Positions 1 to 6,393 of a DNA stretch of 8,636 nt are shown here, piece by piece. The translations under genes were made by a program, and so were the position numbers. Source of the stretch: Prevotellaceae bacterium (GTDB taxonomy: Bacteria > Bacteroidota > Bacteroidia > Bacteroidales > UBA932). The notes below the pieces were generated by a model. It searched no databases and was not told where the DNA came from. It saw only the letters and a program-made list of their open reading frames with translations. The DNA is taken from contig JAIROF010000047.1 of NCBI GenBank assembly GCA_031257655.1, positions 1-8,636 on the forward strand, given 5' to 3'. How positions within the stretch are numbered: position 1 is the stretch's first letter; the number at the start of each line of letters is the position of its first letter.

Positions 1-300
1 TGTCTTCGTGGTATTTTTCCAACCACAAAGGAACAAAGTTCACAAAGATTTCACAAAGTGTGTTTTTGTAGTTGTTTTTTTTAACGGAAAGGTCACAAAG
101 GGTACCTGAGTAGCTACAGCAAAGCCAAATGCAAAGTTTCAAATAGCTAAAAATGAGCAAGTTGCATTTTAGCTATATGAAAGGAATTCAGCTTTCGCAA
201 GTTGTTTAATTTATTGATTATTATCATATTACAATAATTACGTTTTTATAAATCAATAAAAATCAGCAATTTTATTCACAAGTAGCACAAATTTTCTTTG
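1..300. other. AT-rich gene-free leader with CACAAAG repeats
   Basis: No plausible coding region is present. The heptamer CACAAAG occurs at 24-30, 41-47, 52-58 and 94-100, with a variant AACAAAG at 32-38, at irregular spacings of 8 to 11 bases among the first four. A hairpin-capable inverted repeat has 10-bp arms at 143-152 and 167-176 around a short loop. The 13-mer CCTGAGTAGCTAC at 105-117 recurs at 6444-6456, inside the truncated transposase ORF. I see no function for this stretch beyond repeat content. Confidence 0.6.
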
Positions 301-315
301 CTATCGTTGTGTGCA

Positions 316-478
316 CCGTCCCTGCGGGACTACTACGCGGGAGCTTTCAATGCTCAAGTGCCGTCCCTGCGATACGTGCAGAAGTGTGGCGAAATGTCGC
401 CGTAGCGACGCGGTGCATGCGTCTCACGGCGAAAGGCGCTGAGGCGCGATGCACAGCGAGACGCACGCCGTGCGTCTC
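316..478. repeat. GC-rich palindromic repeat island
   Basis: The composition changes abruptly from AT-rich to GC-rich. CCGTCCCTGCG occurs twice (316-326 and 361-371), and the first copy extends into the small palindrome GTCCC-TGC-GGGAC (318-330). At 458-478 lies a perfect 9-bp inverted repeat, GAGACGCAC / GTGCGTCTC, with a 3-base centre. A short ORF spans 309-518, but its composition is that of a palindromic repeat and it resembles no protein I know. This is probably a REP-like intergenic repeat cluster. Confidence 0.6.
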
Positions 479-480
479 TA

Positions 481-570
481 CAGCGCTACGCATCCGCACC
501 ATGCGCCATCAACCGTAGTAATCATTCAAATCAAAAAAATCCGAGTTCAGACGGCTATAGCGTAGCATGA
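481..570 (-). repeat. Dispersed ~90-bp repeat, copy 1
   Basis: The reverse complement aligns over its whole length with 6805-6898, with substitutions and a few short indels. The longest identical blocks are GATTTGAATGATT and TTGATGGCGCAT. In both copies a run of T lies between a GTCTGAAC block and the GATTTGAATGATT block. The copies are in opposite orientation about 6.3 kb apart, so recombination between them would invert the intervening genes. No protein is encoded. It looks like a genomic interspersed repeat. Confidence 0.8.
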
Positions 571-575
571 GCTCC

Positions 576-608
576 TAATTCTTAATTCTCAATTCTCAAT
601 TCTTAATT
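576..608. repeat. Heptanucleotide microsatellite upstream of proB
   Basis: The 7-bp units TAATTCT, TAATTCT, CAATTCT, CAATTCT run from 576 to 603, followed by a partial TAATT. The tract ends only 7 bases before the proB ATG, so it occupies the position where promoter or 5' leader signals should be. Copy-number change here would alter promoter or leader spacing. Confidence 0.85.
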
Positions 609-615
609 AACAAAG

Positions 616-1680
616 ATGCGGGTTACCGTAAAAATAGGGAGCAACGTGCTCACGCGGTCGGACGGCACGCTTGACGGCGAACGGCTTGCGCAGCTGGTAG
701 CCCAGATTGCCGAGCTGCGCGCGCGCGGGGTGGAGGTTATTGTGGTATCGTCGGGGGCGGTGGCGTCCGGGCGCAGCGAAATCAGGCCGCACAAGAAGCT
801 GGACGCCGTGCAGGCGCGCCAGCTCTTCTCCGCCGTAGGGCAGGCAAAGCTCATCAACCGCTACTACGAGCTGTTTGGGCGGCACAACCTGTGCTGCGGG
901 CAGGTGCTCACCACCAAGGAGAACTTTCGCTCGCGCCGCCACTACCTCACCATGCAGGGGTGCATTGCCACCATGCTGGGCAACGGCGTTATCCCCATCG
1001 TCAACGAAAACGACGCCATCTCCGTCACCGAGCTGATGTTTACGGACAACGACGAGCTGTCGGGGCTTATAAGCGAGCTGATGCAGGCGGAGGCGCTGGT
1101 CATCCTGAGCAACGTCGACGGCATTTACAGCGGCGTTCCGGGCGCTCCGGGCGCGGAGGTGATTCGCGAAGTCGGCGCAAGGCAGCCGCTGGCGCAGTAC
1201 ATATCCCCGCACAAGTCCGAATTTGGGCGGGGCGGCATGCTCACCAAAACCGGCATTGCCCAAAAAGTTGCCGCCAACGGCATTGCCGTCTACATTGCCA
1301 ACGGCAAGCGCGACGGCATTTTGCCCGACCTCATCCTGGGCGAAAAAAGGCCGCTCTGCACGCTGTTTGTCCCCAGGCCAAGGGCCACGTCGAGCGTCAA
1401 GCGCTGGGTTGCCCACTCCGAAGCCTTTGCCAAGGGCGCCATCGTGGTCAACGAGGGGGCAAAGCGGATGCTGCTCCAAAAAACGGCAAGCATCCTGCCC
1501 GTTGGCGTTGTGCGCATCGAAGGCGAATTTGAGAAGAACGACGTGGTGAAAATCCTCGACGAAAGCGGCGCTCCGCTGGGCGTGGGGCGCGTAACCTCCG
1601 GCAGCGCCAAAGCCCGGCAAGCGATGGGCAAAAAAGGCGAAAAGGAGCTGGTGCACTACGACTACCTCCACTTAGGATAG
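616..1680 (+). CDS. proB: Glutamate 5-kinase (gamma-glutamyl kinase)
   Basis: Cytoplasmic enzyme that phosphorylates L-glutamate with ATP to gamma-glutamyl phosphate, the first step of proline synthesis. The 354 residues match the usual two-domain form (E. coli ProB is 367). An amino-acid-kinase domain covers about residues 1-255, with the N-terminal KIGSNVLT nucleotide-binding strand (K6), VVSSGAVA (43-50), the NEND substrate loop (130-133), DND (144-146), LSNVDGIYSG (164-173) and GRGGMLTK (204-211). A PUA domain follows from about residue 270 to the end. The ATG at 616 puts the conserved lysine at residue 6, as expected. No Shine-Dalgarno site is visible and the leader is a heptamer microsatellite. 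The usual partner proA (glutamate-5-semialdehyde dehydrogenase) is not in the window. Family proteins are normally feedback-inhibited by proline. That is family knowledge and is not visible here. Confidence 0.96.
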   Translation: MRVTVKIGSNVLTRSDGTLDGERLAQLVAQIAELRARGVEVIVVSSGAVASGRSEIRPHKKLDAVQARQLFSAVGQAKLINRYYELFGRHNLCCGQVLTTKENFRSRRHYLTMQGCIATMLGNGVIPIVNENDAISVTELMFTDNDELSGLISELMQAEALVILSNVDGIYSGVPGAPGAEVIREVGARQPLAQYISPHKSEFGRGGMLTKTGIAQKVAANGIAVYIANGKRDGILPDLILGEKRPLCTLFVPRPRATSSVKRWVAHSEAFAKGAIVVNEGAKRMLLQKTASILPVGVVRIEGEFEKNDVVKILDESGAPLGVGRVTSGSAKARQAMGKKGEKELVHYDYLHLG

Positions 1681-1759
1681 CCGCCAAGCCGGATACCCCG
1701 CTTTCGCTCCCCATGCCCCCCCCAAAGCATCGCATTGCCCCCAAAAGCATTGTTAAGAA

Positions 1760-1798
1760 AACGCCGGTTGGTGAATTTTTATTACCTTTGCCGGCGTT
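1760..1798 (+). promoter_or_regulatory. Putative panB promoter inside an inverted repeat
   Basis: TACCTTTG at 1783-1790 matches the Bacteroidota -7 consensus TAnnTTTG exactly and would start transcription roughly 40 bases before the panB ATG. No TTTG -33 box sits at the expected spacing. The box lies in the loop of an 8-bp inverted repeat, AACGCCGG (1760-1767) / CCGGCGTT (1791-1798), which could be an operator or a weak hairpin. There is no T-run to suggest a terminator. The consensus is established, but promoter activity here is inferred. Confidence 0.45.
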
Positions 1799-1838
1799 AC
1801 TGTAATTTGCAAATTTATCAACTATAAATTTTACCCTT

Positions 1839-2654
1839 ATGTCCGTAGAAAGTGCTGCACAAATAATAACAACGCAGCGGCTGATTGACAAGAAGCAGCG
1901 CGGCGAAAAGATAGCCATGCTCACGGCTTACGACTACACGATGGCGCGCATTCTCGATTCGGTTGGGATCGACGTTATTTTGGTGGGCGATTCGGCTGCC
2001 AACGTCATGGCCGGGCACGAAACCACGCTTCCCATCACGCTCGACCAGATGATTTACCATGCTCAATCCGTAGTGCGGGCCGTGAAGCGCGCGCTGGTGG
2101 TGGTCGATTTACCCTTTGGCTCGTACCAGGGGAACTCGAAGGAGGCGCTCAACTCCGCCATCCGCATCATGAAGGAGAGCGGCGCCGATGCGGTGAAGCT
2201 CGAGGGCGGCGAGGAGATAGCGGAATCCGTCAGGCGCATCCTCTGCGCAGGCATCCCCATCATGGGGCACCTGGGGCTTATGCCGCAGTCCATTAATAAG
2301 TTCGGTACGTACGCCGTCCGCGCGCGCGAGGCGGAGGAGGCAGAAAAGCTGGCGCGCGACGCCCGCCTCCTGGAAGAGCTGGGCTGCTTTGCCGTTTTGC
2401 TCGAAAAAATTCCGGCCGCGCTGGGAAAAAAGGTCGCCGGCGAGCTTAAGGTGCCGGTGTTTGGCATTGGCGCCGGCGGCGGCGTAGACGGGCAGGTGCT
2501 GGTAGCGCACGACATGCTGGGCCTGCTGCAGGAGTTTTCGCCGCGATTCCTGCGCCGGTACCACAACCTGTACAACGAAATGAGAGACGCCTTTGCCCGG
2601 TACGTGAGCGACGTGCGGTCGGGAGATTTTCCCAACGAAAAGGAGCAGTACTAA
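1839..2654 (+). CDS. panB: 3-methyl-2-oxobutanoate hydroxymethyltransferase (ketopantoate synthase)
   Basis: Transfers a hydroxymethyl group from 5,10-methylene-tetrahydrofolate to 2-oxoisovalerate, giving ketopantoate, the committed step toward pantothenate and coenzyme A. It is a cytoplasmic TIM-barrel enzyme needing Mg2+. At 271 residues it is the usual length (264 in E. coli). Visible motifs are TAYD (29-32), GDS with the metal aspartate D51, the second metal aspartate D90 in VVDLPFG, VKLEGG with K120 and E122, GHLGL (143-147), the catalytic-type glutamate E189 in LLEKIP, and GIGAGGGVDGQVLV (209-222). All expected active-site residues are present. The ATG at 1839 follows an AT-rich leader with a -7-like box. 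The gene is 158 bp after proB, so it is probably transcribed separately. The pseudouridine synthase gene begins 16 bp downstream. panC and panD are absent. Confidence 0.97.
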   Translation: MSVESAAQIITTQRLIDKKQRGEKIAMLTAYDYTMARILDSVGIDVILVGDSAANVMAGHETTLPITLDQMIYHAQSVVRAVKRALVVVDLPFGSYQGNSKEALNSAIRIMKESGADAVKLEGGEEIAESVRRILCAGIPIMGHLGLMPQSINKFGTYAVRAREAEEAEKLARDARLLEELGCFAVLLEKIPAALGKKVAGELKVPVFGIGAGGGVDGQVLVAHDMLGLLQEFSPRFLRRYHNLYNEMRDAFARYVSDVRSGDFPNEKEQY

Positions 2655-2670
2655 AAATCAGCAGACGGCA

Positions 2671-3360
2671 GTGGCAGGCAGCTTGGAGATTTTATACGAG
2701 GACAACCACCTCATCGCCATCAACAAGGCCGGCGGCGAGCTGGTGCAGGCCGACCAGGCGGGGAGCCTTGCGCTGGAGGATAGCGTAAAGGCATTCATCA
2801 AGGTGCGGGACCGGAAGCCCTCCGACGCTTTTCTCGGCGTGGTGCACCGCTTGGACAGGCCGGTGAGCGGCGTTGTCATCTTTGCCAAAACCAGCAAAGC
2901 CCTTTCGCGCCTCAACGCCATGTTTCGGGCCGGGCAAATCCACAAAACCTACCACGCCATTGTAAAAAACCGCCCGCCGCAGGACAGCGACCTGCTCACG
3001 CACTACCTCACGCGCAACGAACAGCAAAACAAATCGTACGCGCACATCGCGCCCGTGCCCAACGGCAAGGAATCGCGCCTGCGCTACCGCGTGGCGGCCG
3101 CCAGCCGCAGCTTCTTCCTGGTAGAGGTTGCGCTGCTCACCGGACGGCACCACCAGATACGCTGCCAGCTGAGCAAAATTGGCTGCCCCATAAAGGGCGA
3201 CCTGAAGTACGGCTACGACCGCTCCAACCCCAACGGCGGCATATCGCTCCACGCCCGCAGCCTCCGCTTCATCCACCCGGTGAGCAAGGCCGAGGTGTAC
3301 ATCGTTGCGCCGTACCCCTGCGGCGATGTGTGGGAAAGTTGCATGGCGACCTCGCCGTAG
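2671..3360 (+). CDS. RluA-family pseudouridine synthase
   Basis: Probable RNA-modifying enzyme that isomerises uridine to pseudouridine in rRNA or tRNA. Over 229 residues the RluA catalytic core is clear: an N-terminal strand LYEDNHLIAINKAGG (8-22), the catalytic motif HRLDRPVSG (59-67) with the nucleophile D62, QIHKTYHAIV (89-98), and LLTGRHHQIR (155-164) near the base-binding site. There is no N-terminal S4 domain, which separates it from RluC/RluD-like members and fits a compact RluA/TruC-like enzyme. The RNA target cannot be assigned from sequence. The start is GTG at 2671, with no suitable in-frame ATG upstream. It gives a 16-bp gap after panB, implying co-transcription. The 3' end converges with the ABC exporter gene, with 43 bp between stop codons. 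Confidence 0.92.
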   Translation: MAGSLEILYEDNHLIAINKAGGELVQADQAGSLALEDSVKAFIKVRDRKPSDAFLGVVHRLDRPVSGVVIFAKTSKALSRLNAMFRAGQIHKTYHAIVKNRPPQDSDLLTHYLTRNEQQNKSYAHIAPVPNGKESRLRYRVAAASRSFFLVEVALLTGRHHQIRCQLSKIGCPIKGDLKYGYDRSNPNGGISLHARSLRFIHPVSKAEVYIVAPYPCGDVWESCMATSP

Positions 3361-3403
3361 CCCGGCGGCTATGGCTGCTTGAGCGCTGCCGCGTGGGCGT
3401 GAG

Positions 3404-5230
3404 CTACTTGAACGCCTGCAGGTCGCACAGCTTTCGGTAAATGCCGTCTTTTTTTATCAGCTCTTCGTGCGTTCCGGTCTCCGTAATTTCCCCCTCCTGA
3501 AGGACGACAATGCAGTCGGCGTTTCGGATGGTGGAGAGGCGGTGGGCAATCACGATGGAGGTGCGGTTTTTCATCAGCTTGTAGAGGGCGTCCTGCACCA
3601 GCTTTTCGCTTTCGGTGTCGAGCGCCGACGTCGCCTCGTCCAAGATGAGTATGGGGGGATTCTTGAGCACCGCCCGCGCTATGGCAAGCCGCTGCCGCTG
3701 CCCGCCGGAGAGGCGTACCCCCCGGTCGCCAATGCCGGTGTGGTAGCCGTGCTCCATGTGGACGATGAACTCGTGCGCGTTGGCAATTTTGGCCGCCTCA
3801 ACAACGTCTTCGTCCGAGGCGCTGTCCAGCCCGAAGGCGATGTTGTTTTTTACGGTATCGTTAAAAAGAATGGCCTCCTGCGTAACAATGCCCAGGAGCA
3901 TCATCAGGGATTTTGGCTGGTAGCGCCTCACGTCGACGCCGTCCAGCAGGATTGCGCCGGAGGTCACGTCGTAGTACCGCGGGATGAGGTCGGCAATGGT
4001 TGTCTTTCCGGCGCCCGAAGGCCCTACGAGCGCCACCATTTTCCCCCTGGGAATGGTCAGGTTGATGTGCTTGAGCACCAGCTCTTCGTTGTAGGCAAAG
4101 CAAACGTCCTCAAACCGGATTTCCTGCGCAAAGCTTTTCACCTCCACCGGCTCTTTGGCTTTGGTGATGGCAACCGGCGTGTCCAGAATATCGAAAATGC
4201 GGTCGGCCGCCGCCATGCCGCGCTGAATACCCGCGTAGGCCTTTGTAATATCTTTTGCCGGCACCAGAATTTGGTAGTAAAAGGCCAGGTAGGTGATAAA
4301 TTCGTATACGGAGAGGGTGGAGGTGCCGTTGAGCAGCATCATCCCCCCAAAGAACATGATGATGACGGCCACCGTAACCCCAAAAAATTCCGACAGGGGC
4401 ACCGCCATTTCCTGCCGGTTGGTGGCCTGCTTTAGCGCGTTGCGGTGCGCGGTGTTGACCTTTTCGAAGCGCTCGCGCACGTACTTTTGCGCGGTAAACG
4501 CCTTTATAATCCGGCTGCCGCTCACGGCCTCCTCAATCATGCTCATCAGGTCGCCCTGCAAGCTCTGCACCTCCACCGCCTTGCGCCGCAGCTTGCGCGA
4601 CACCAGGCCGATAAAGTAGCCCGACAGCGGCAGCGTAATCAGCGTAATGATGGTGAGCTGGTAGGACATGTAAAACAGGACGGCAAGGTTCCCCAAAATG
4701 AAGATGGGGTCGCGAAAAATGACCTGAAAGGAGGCAACCACCGACGCCTGCACCTCGTTGACGTCGTTGGAGAGCACCGACAGCAGGTTGCCCTTGCGCT
4801 GGTTAGTGTAGTAGGCGAGGTGCAGCTTGGTGATTTTTTCAAACAGCGCGCGGCGTATGCTCCTCATCACGTTGGCGCGCATGCTGTTGAGCACCCTGTA
4901 CCCTAAATACTTGAAAAGGTTGGCAAGAAAAGAGGCCAGCGCCAGCACAAGCCCCACAAAAGCCAGCGCGCCCAGCGCACCGTATGCGGTTTTCATCTTC
5001 TGCAGGCCAAAGTAAAAGACCTCTTTGAAGTAGGCTACGGAAAGCGAAAAATCCGGCAGCTGCTCGGCCAGCAGCATGTCGCTGCTGGAAAAAAGCACCT
5101 CCAGCAGCGGTACAATGAGGGCGAAGTTGAGCACGCCGAATACCATCGCCAGCAGGGCGACGGCAAGATACTTTGGCCAGTAGCGGCCATACGGCTTCGC
5201 AAAGCTGACTAAGCGGTAAAATTTATTCAT
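3404..5230 (-). CDS. ABC exporter, fused permease and ATPase (MsbA/lipid-exporter type)
   Basis: Inner-membrane half-transporter expected to work as a homodimer and use ATP to export a lipid or other hydrophobic substrate. With the ATG at 5230 it has 608 residues (positions here use that start). The first ~330 residues form a six-helix ABC membrane domain, with hydrophobic stretches near 22-44, 84-107, 169-189, 192-212, 282-301 and 309-327. The nucleotide-binding domain has Walker A GPSGAGKTT (403-411), Q-loop Q451, signature LSGGQ (507-511), Walker B LILDE (528-532) and H-loop H563, all intact. Upstream in-frame starts exist at 5293 (ATG) and 5299 (TTG). I prefer 5230 because MNKFYRLVSFAKPY resembles the usual N-terminus of such proteins and the extra 21-23 residues do not. 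MsbA (lipid A-core flippase) is the best analogy, but a multidrug or other lipid exporter is not excluded. The gene is monocistronic. Confidence 0.93.
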   Translation of the reverse strand: MNKFYRLVSFAKPYGRYWPKYLAVALLAMVFGVLNFALIVPLLEVLFSSSDMLLAEQLPDFSLSVAYFKEVFYFGLQKMKTAYGALGALAFVGLVLALASFLANLFKYLGYRVLNSMRANVMRSIRRALFEKITKLHLAYYTNQRKGNLLSVLSNDVNEVQASVVASFQVIFRDPIFILGNLAVLFYMSYQLTIITLITLPLSGYFIGLVSRKLRRKAVEVQSLQGDLMSMIEEAVSGSRIIKAFTAQKYVRERFEKVNTAHRNALKQATNRQEMAVPLSEFFGVTVAVIIMFFGGMMLLNGTSTLSVYEFITYLAFYYQILVPAKDITKAYAGIQRGMAAADRIFDILDTPVAITKAKEPVEVKSFAQEIRFEDVCFAYNEELVLKHINLTIPRGKMVALVGPSGAGKTTIADLIPRYYDVTSGAILLDGVDVRRYQPKSLMMLLGIVTQEAILFNDTVKNNIAFGLDSASDEDVVEAAKIANAHEFIVHMEHGYHTGIGDRGVRLSGGQRQRLAIARAVLKNPPILILDEATSALDTESEKLVQDALYKLMKNRTSIVIAHRLSTIRNADCIVVLQEGEITETGTHEELIKKDGIYRKLCDLQAFK

Positions 5231-5299
5231 AATGTGGCTGCGCAGCGATGCAAATCGTCCGAGCAGCGGAGCCGGATTTTTTGAATCGCGCATGTTCAA

Positions 5300-5660
5300 T
5301 GTATTATGGTGAGTGAGCGTACAAAATTTTTTTGTCGAAAAAACAAAAGCAGCGTTCGCTACGTGGCGAATTTTTTGAGTGCAAATATACGCAATAATTC
5401 ATTACTGCTCCGGTAAAAATAAGGTGTCCTGCAAAAAATTTCGTCCCGACGAATGGCCTCACTTACGCGCTCGTGCTTGCCGTTTGCGCCTGCGAGCTCG
5501 CGGCGCTCGGCTCCGGCAGCAAAACAACCTCAGAGGGGTGGCAATGCAAAATGCTTTCCTCATGTAGAAAAACTTTTGCAGCTGCTCACCTTGCCGATTA
5601 CACATGCCTTTGCGCATTTTACGGTTTATTAGCTATCTCCGCACAGCGATCAGCGGCTGC
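5300..5660. other. Gene-free stretch upstream of the ABC exporter
   Basis: I find no convincing gene on either strand. Short ORFs of 60-70 codons (for example 5379-5567 and 5473-5673) have no recognisable motif and biased composition. The stretch holds the candidate -7 box at 5382-5389 and a weak 8-bp inverted repeat, ATTACACA (5597-5604) / TGTGTAAT (5667-5674). Given the transposase remnant that follows, part of it may be decayed mobile DNA, but I cannot read such an origin from the sequence. Confidence 0.5.
5382..5389 (-). promoter_or_regulatory. Putative -7 box for the ABC exporter gene
   Basis: On the minus strand this reads TATATTTG, an exact match to the Bacteroidota -7 consensus TAnnTTTG. 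It lies about 150 bases upstream of the preferred start and about 90 upstream of the alternative ATG at 5293. No TTTG -33 element is visible at the expected distance, so this is only a candidate. Confidence 0.35.
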
Positions 5661-5663
5661 TAA

Positions 5664-5810
5664 TCTTGTGTAATTTACTCAAATAAAAAAGATGGGAAGC
5701 TTAAGCTGTTTAGCTTGTTTTTGAAGCAGCTGGAAGCGCTATCGCTGGTCATCAACGAAGGAAAAATCGTCAGCGCAAGCGTTGTGGAAGCTCCGCGTCA
5801 GCGCAGTTAA
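5664..5810 (+). pseudogene. Remnant of an IS5-type transposase (N-terminal part)
   Basis: No full ORF exists, but the frame running from just after the stop at 5661-5663 to the stop at 5808-5810 reads ...KDGKLKLFSLFLKQLEAL, then LVINEGKIVSASVVEAP, then RQRS and stop. NEGKIVxASxVEAPRQR is a characteristic stretch in the N-terminal third of many IS5-type transposases, where the usual form is NEGKIVDASFVEAPRQRNSREEN. Here the aspartate of VDAS is replaced by serine and the frame stops right after RQRS. The DDE catalytic core is absent and no start codon or upstream domain is visible, so it is a dead fragment. It ends 13 bases before the near-perfect arms of the inverted-repeat structure at 5820-5965. 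The family call rests on motif memory only. Confidence 0.65.
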
Positions 5811-5819
5811 AAGGAAGGA

Positions 5820-5965
5820 AATGAAGGGAACTTCTAAAAACCCCAAGCGCTGCGTTACGCTCCCTCGGCGAAGTGCCCATTTACTGCGCTCATTTACTTT
5901 AGTAAGCTCCGCTTTTGCCTCAGCCGCAAGCCTTGATTTTGGGGTTTTTAGAGGTTCCCTTTATT
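5820..5965. repeat. Long inverted repeat bounding a ~145-bp element (MITE-like)
   Basis: The arms 5824-5846 and 5939-5961 are reverse complements over 23 bp with a single mismatch (5832/5953). They contain GGGAACTTCTAAAAACCCCA and its partner. Allowing one more mismatch, the arms extend to 5820-5846 and 5939-5965. The 92-bp centre is not self-complementary and encodes nothing recognisable, although a frame stays open through the whole element. Terminal inverted repeats with a short non-coding core suggest a MITE or the abutting ends of a deleted insertion sequence. No clear target-site duplication is visible. The IS5-type remnant directly upstream makes an IS origin plausible. Confidence 0.65.
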
Positions 5966-6094
5966 CTTACTCATGAGAAATACTCCAAAAATGAAAGCGA
6001 GCGAAGGCTTACCAAATTGCTACGACCGATGCCTTGAGATGCGGGCGGTGGAGCTGGTTTTACGGTTGTGTCTGTTTTTCAAAAGAGCGGGTGC

Positions 6095-6376
6095 TTACGC
6101 TAACCGCGCCGCCTTGTCTGTAAATGCCTGGATTTTGGATTTCAGCTGTTCGGATTTGGATTCCAGCTGTTCTAATTTGGATACCAGCTGTTTGTATTCT
6201 GAATCCAGCCGTTCGGGTTTTGAATCCAGCTGTTCGAATTCTGATTTCAGCTGTTCGGATTCTGACTTCAGCTGTTCGAATTCTGATTTCAGCTGTTCGA
6301 GTTTTGACTTCAGCCGTTCGGATTCTGACTTCAGCCGTTCGGATTCTGAACGCGGTATGGTGATTATACTTTTCAT
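6095..6376 (-). CDS. Small hypothetical coiled-coil protein made of heptad repeats
   Basis: This 93-residue protein begins MKSIITIPR and then runs through about eleven heptads of the form E-Q/R-L-K-S-E-x (for example EQLKSEF, EQLKSES), ending AARLA. Leucine occupies one core position in nearly every heptad. The other core position, three residues before each leucine, varies (S, L, F, P, Y, I), which predicts a moderately strong, highly charged coiled coil. It has no signal peptide, membrane segment or catalytic motif. It is encoded by ten 21-bp tandem repeats, so copy-number change would lengthen or shorten the rod without a frameshift. Other frames are open across the repeat too. I prefer this one because only here do the repeats form a sensible heptad pattern and the ATG lies just outside the array. 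It starts 17 bp downstream of the transposase fragment on the same strand. Function is unknown and expression unproven. Confidence 0.55.
   Translation of the reverse strand: MKSIITIPRSESERLKSESERLKSKLEQLKSEFEQLKSESEQLKSEFEQLDSKPERLDSEYKQLVSKLEQLESKSEQLKSKIQAFTDKAARLA
6135..6344. repeat. Ten tandem 21-bp repeats
   Basis: Ten consecutive units of exactly 21 bp, such as TCTGATTTCAGCTGTTCGAA plus one base, begin at 6135 and end at 6344. A broken eleventh unit starts at 6345. Units differ at a few positions, and the three at the 6135 end are the most divergent. The period is a multiple of three, so frames that lack a stop in one unit stay open throughout, which explains the several overlapping ORFs here. 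Confidence 0.95.
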
Positions 6377-6393
6377 GCTGCAACGATAGGTAT

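Noticed and set aside
309..518. 69-codon ORF in the 5' region
   Set aside because: It lies in palindromic repeat sequence and overlaps the dispersed repeat. Its composition and lack of motif argue against a gene.
607..1671. 354-codon ORF antisense to proB
   Set aside because: It mirrors proB almost end to end, its protein has no recognisable motif, and GC-rich codon use of proB explains the lack of stops on the other strand.
3361..3403. Possible bidirectional terminator between the convergent genes
   Set aside because: The 43-bp gap has scattered GC complementarity but no clean stem followed by a T-run on either strand.
3467..4435. 322-codon plus-strand ORF opposite the ABC exporter ATPase domain
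   Set aside because: The minus strand carries every ABC motif in order, while the plus-strand product is rich in H, V and G with no domain.
5782..5976. 64-codon ORF through the inverted-repeat element
   Set aside because: Its start lies inside the transposase remnant in another frame and the product has no motif. It is open by chance across the element.
6060..6383. 107-codon minus-strand ORF in the alternative repeat frame (RIRTAEV units)
   Set aside because: It overlaps the heptad frame and shows no structural pattern. The SEQLK heptad frame with its own ATG is the better reading.
5973..6389. 138-codon plus-strand ORF across the 21-bp repeats
   Set aside because: Its C-terminal half is a monotonous F-S-C-S-D-S-D translation of the repeat and the rest has no motif. 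It stays open because the repeat unit is a multiple of three.
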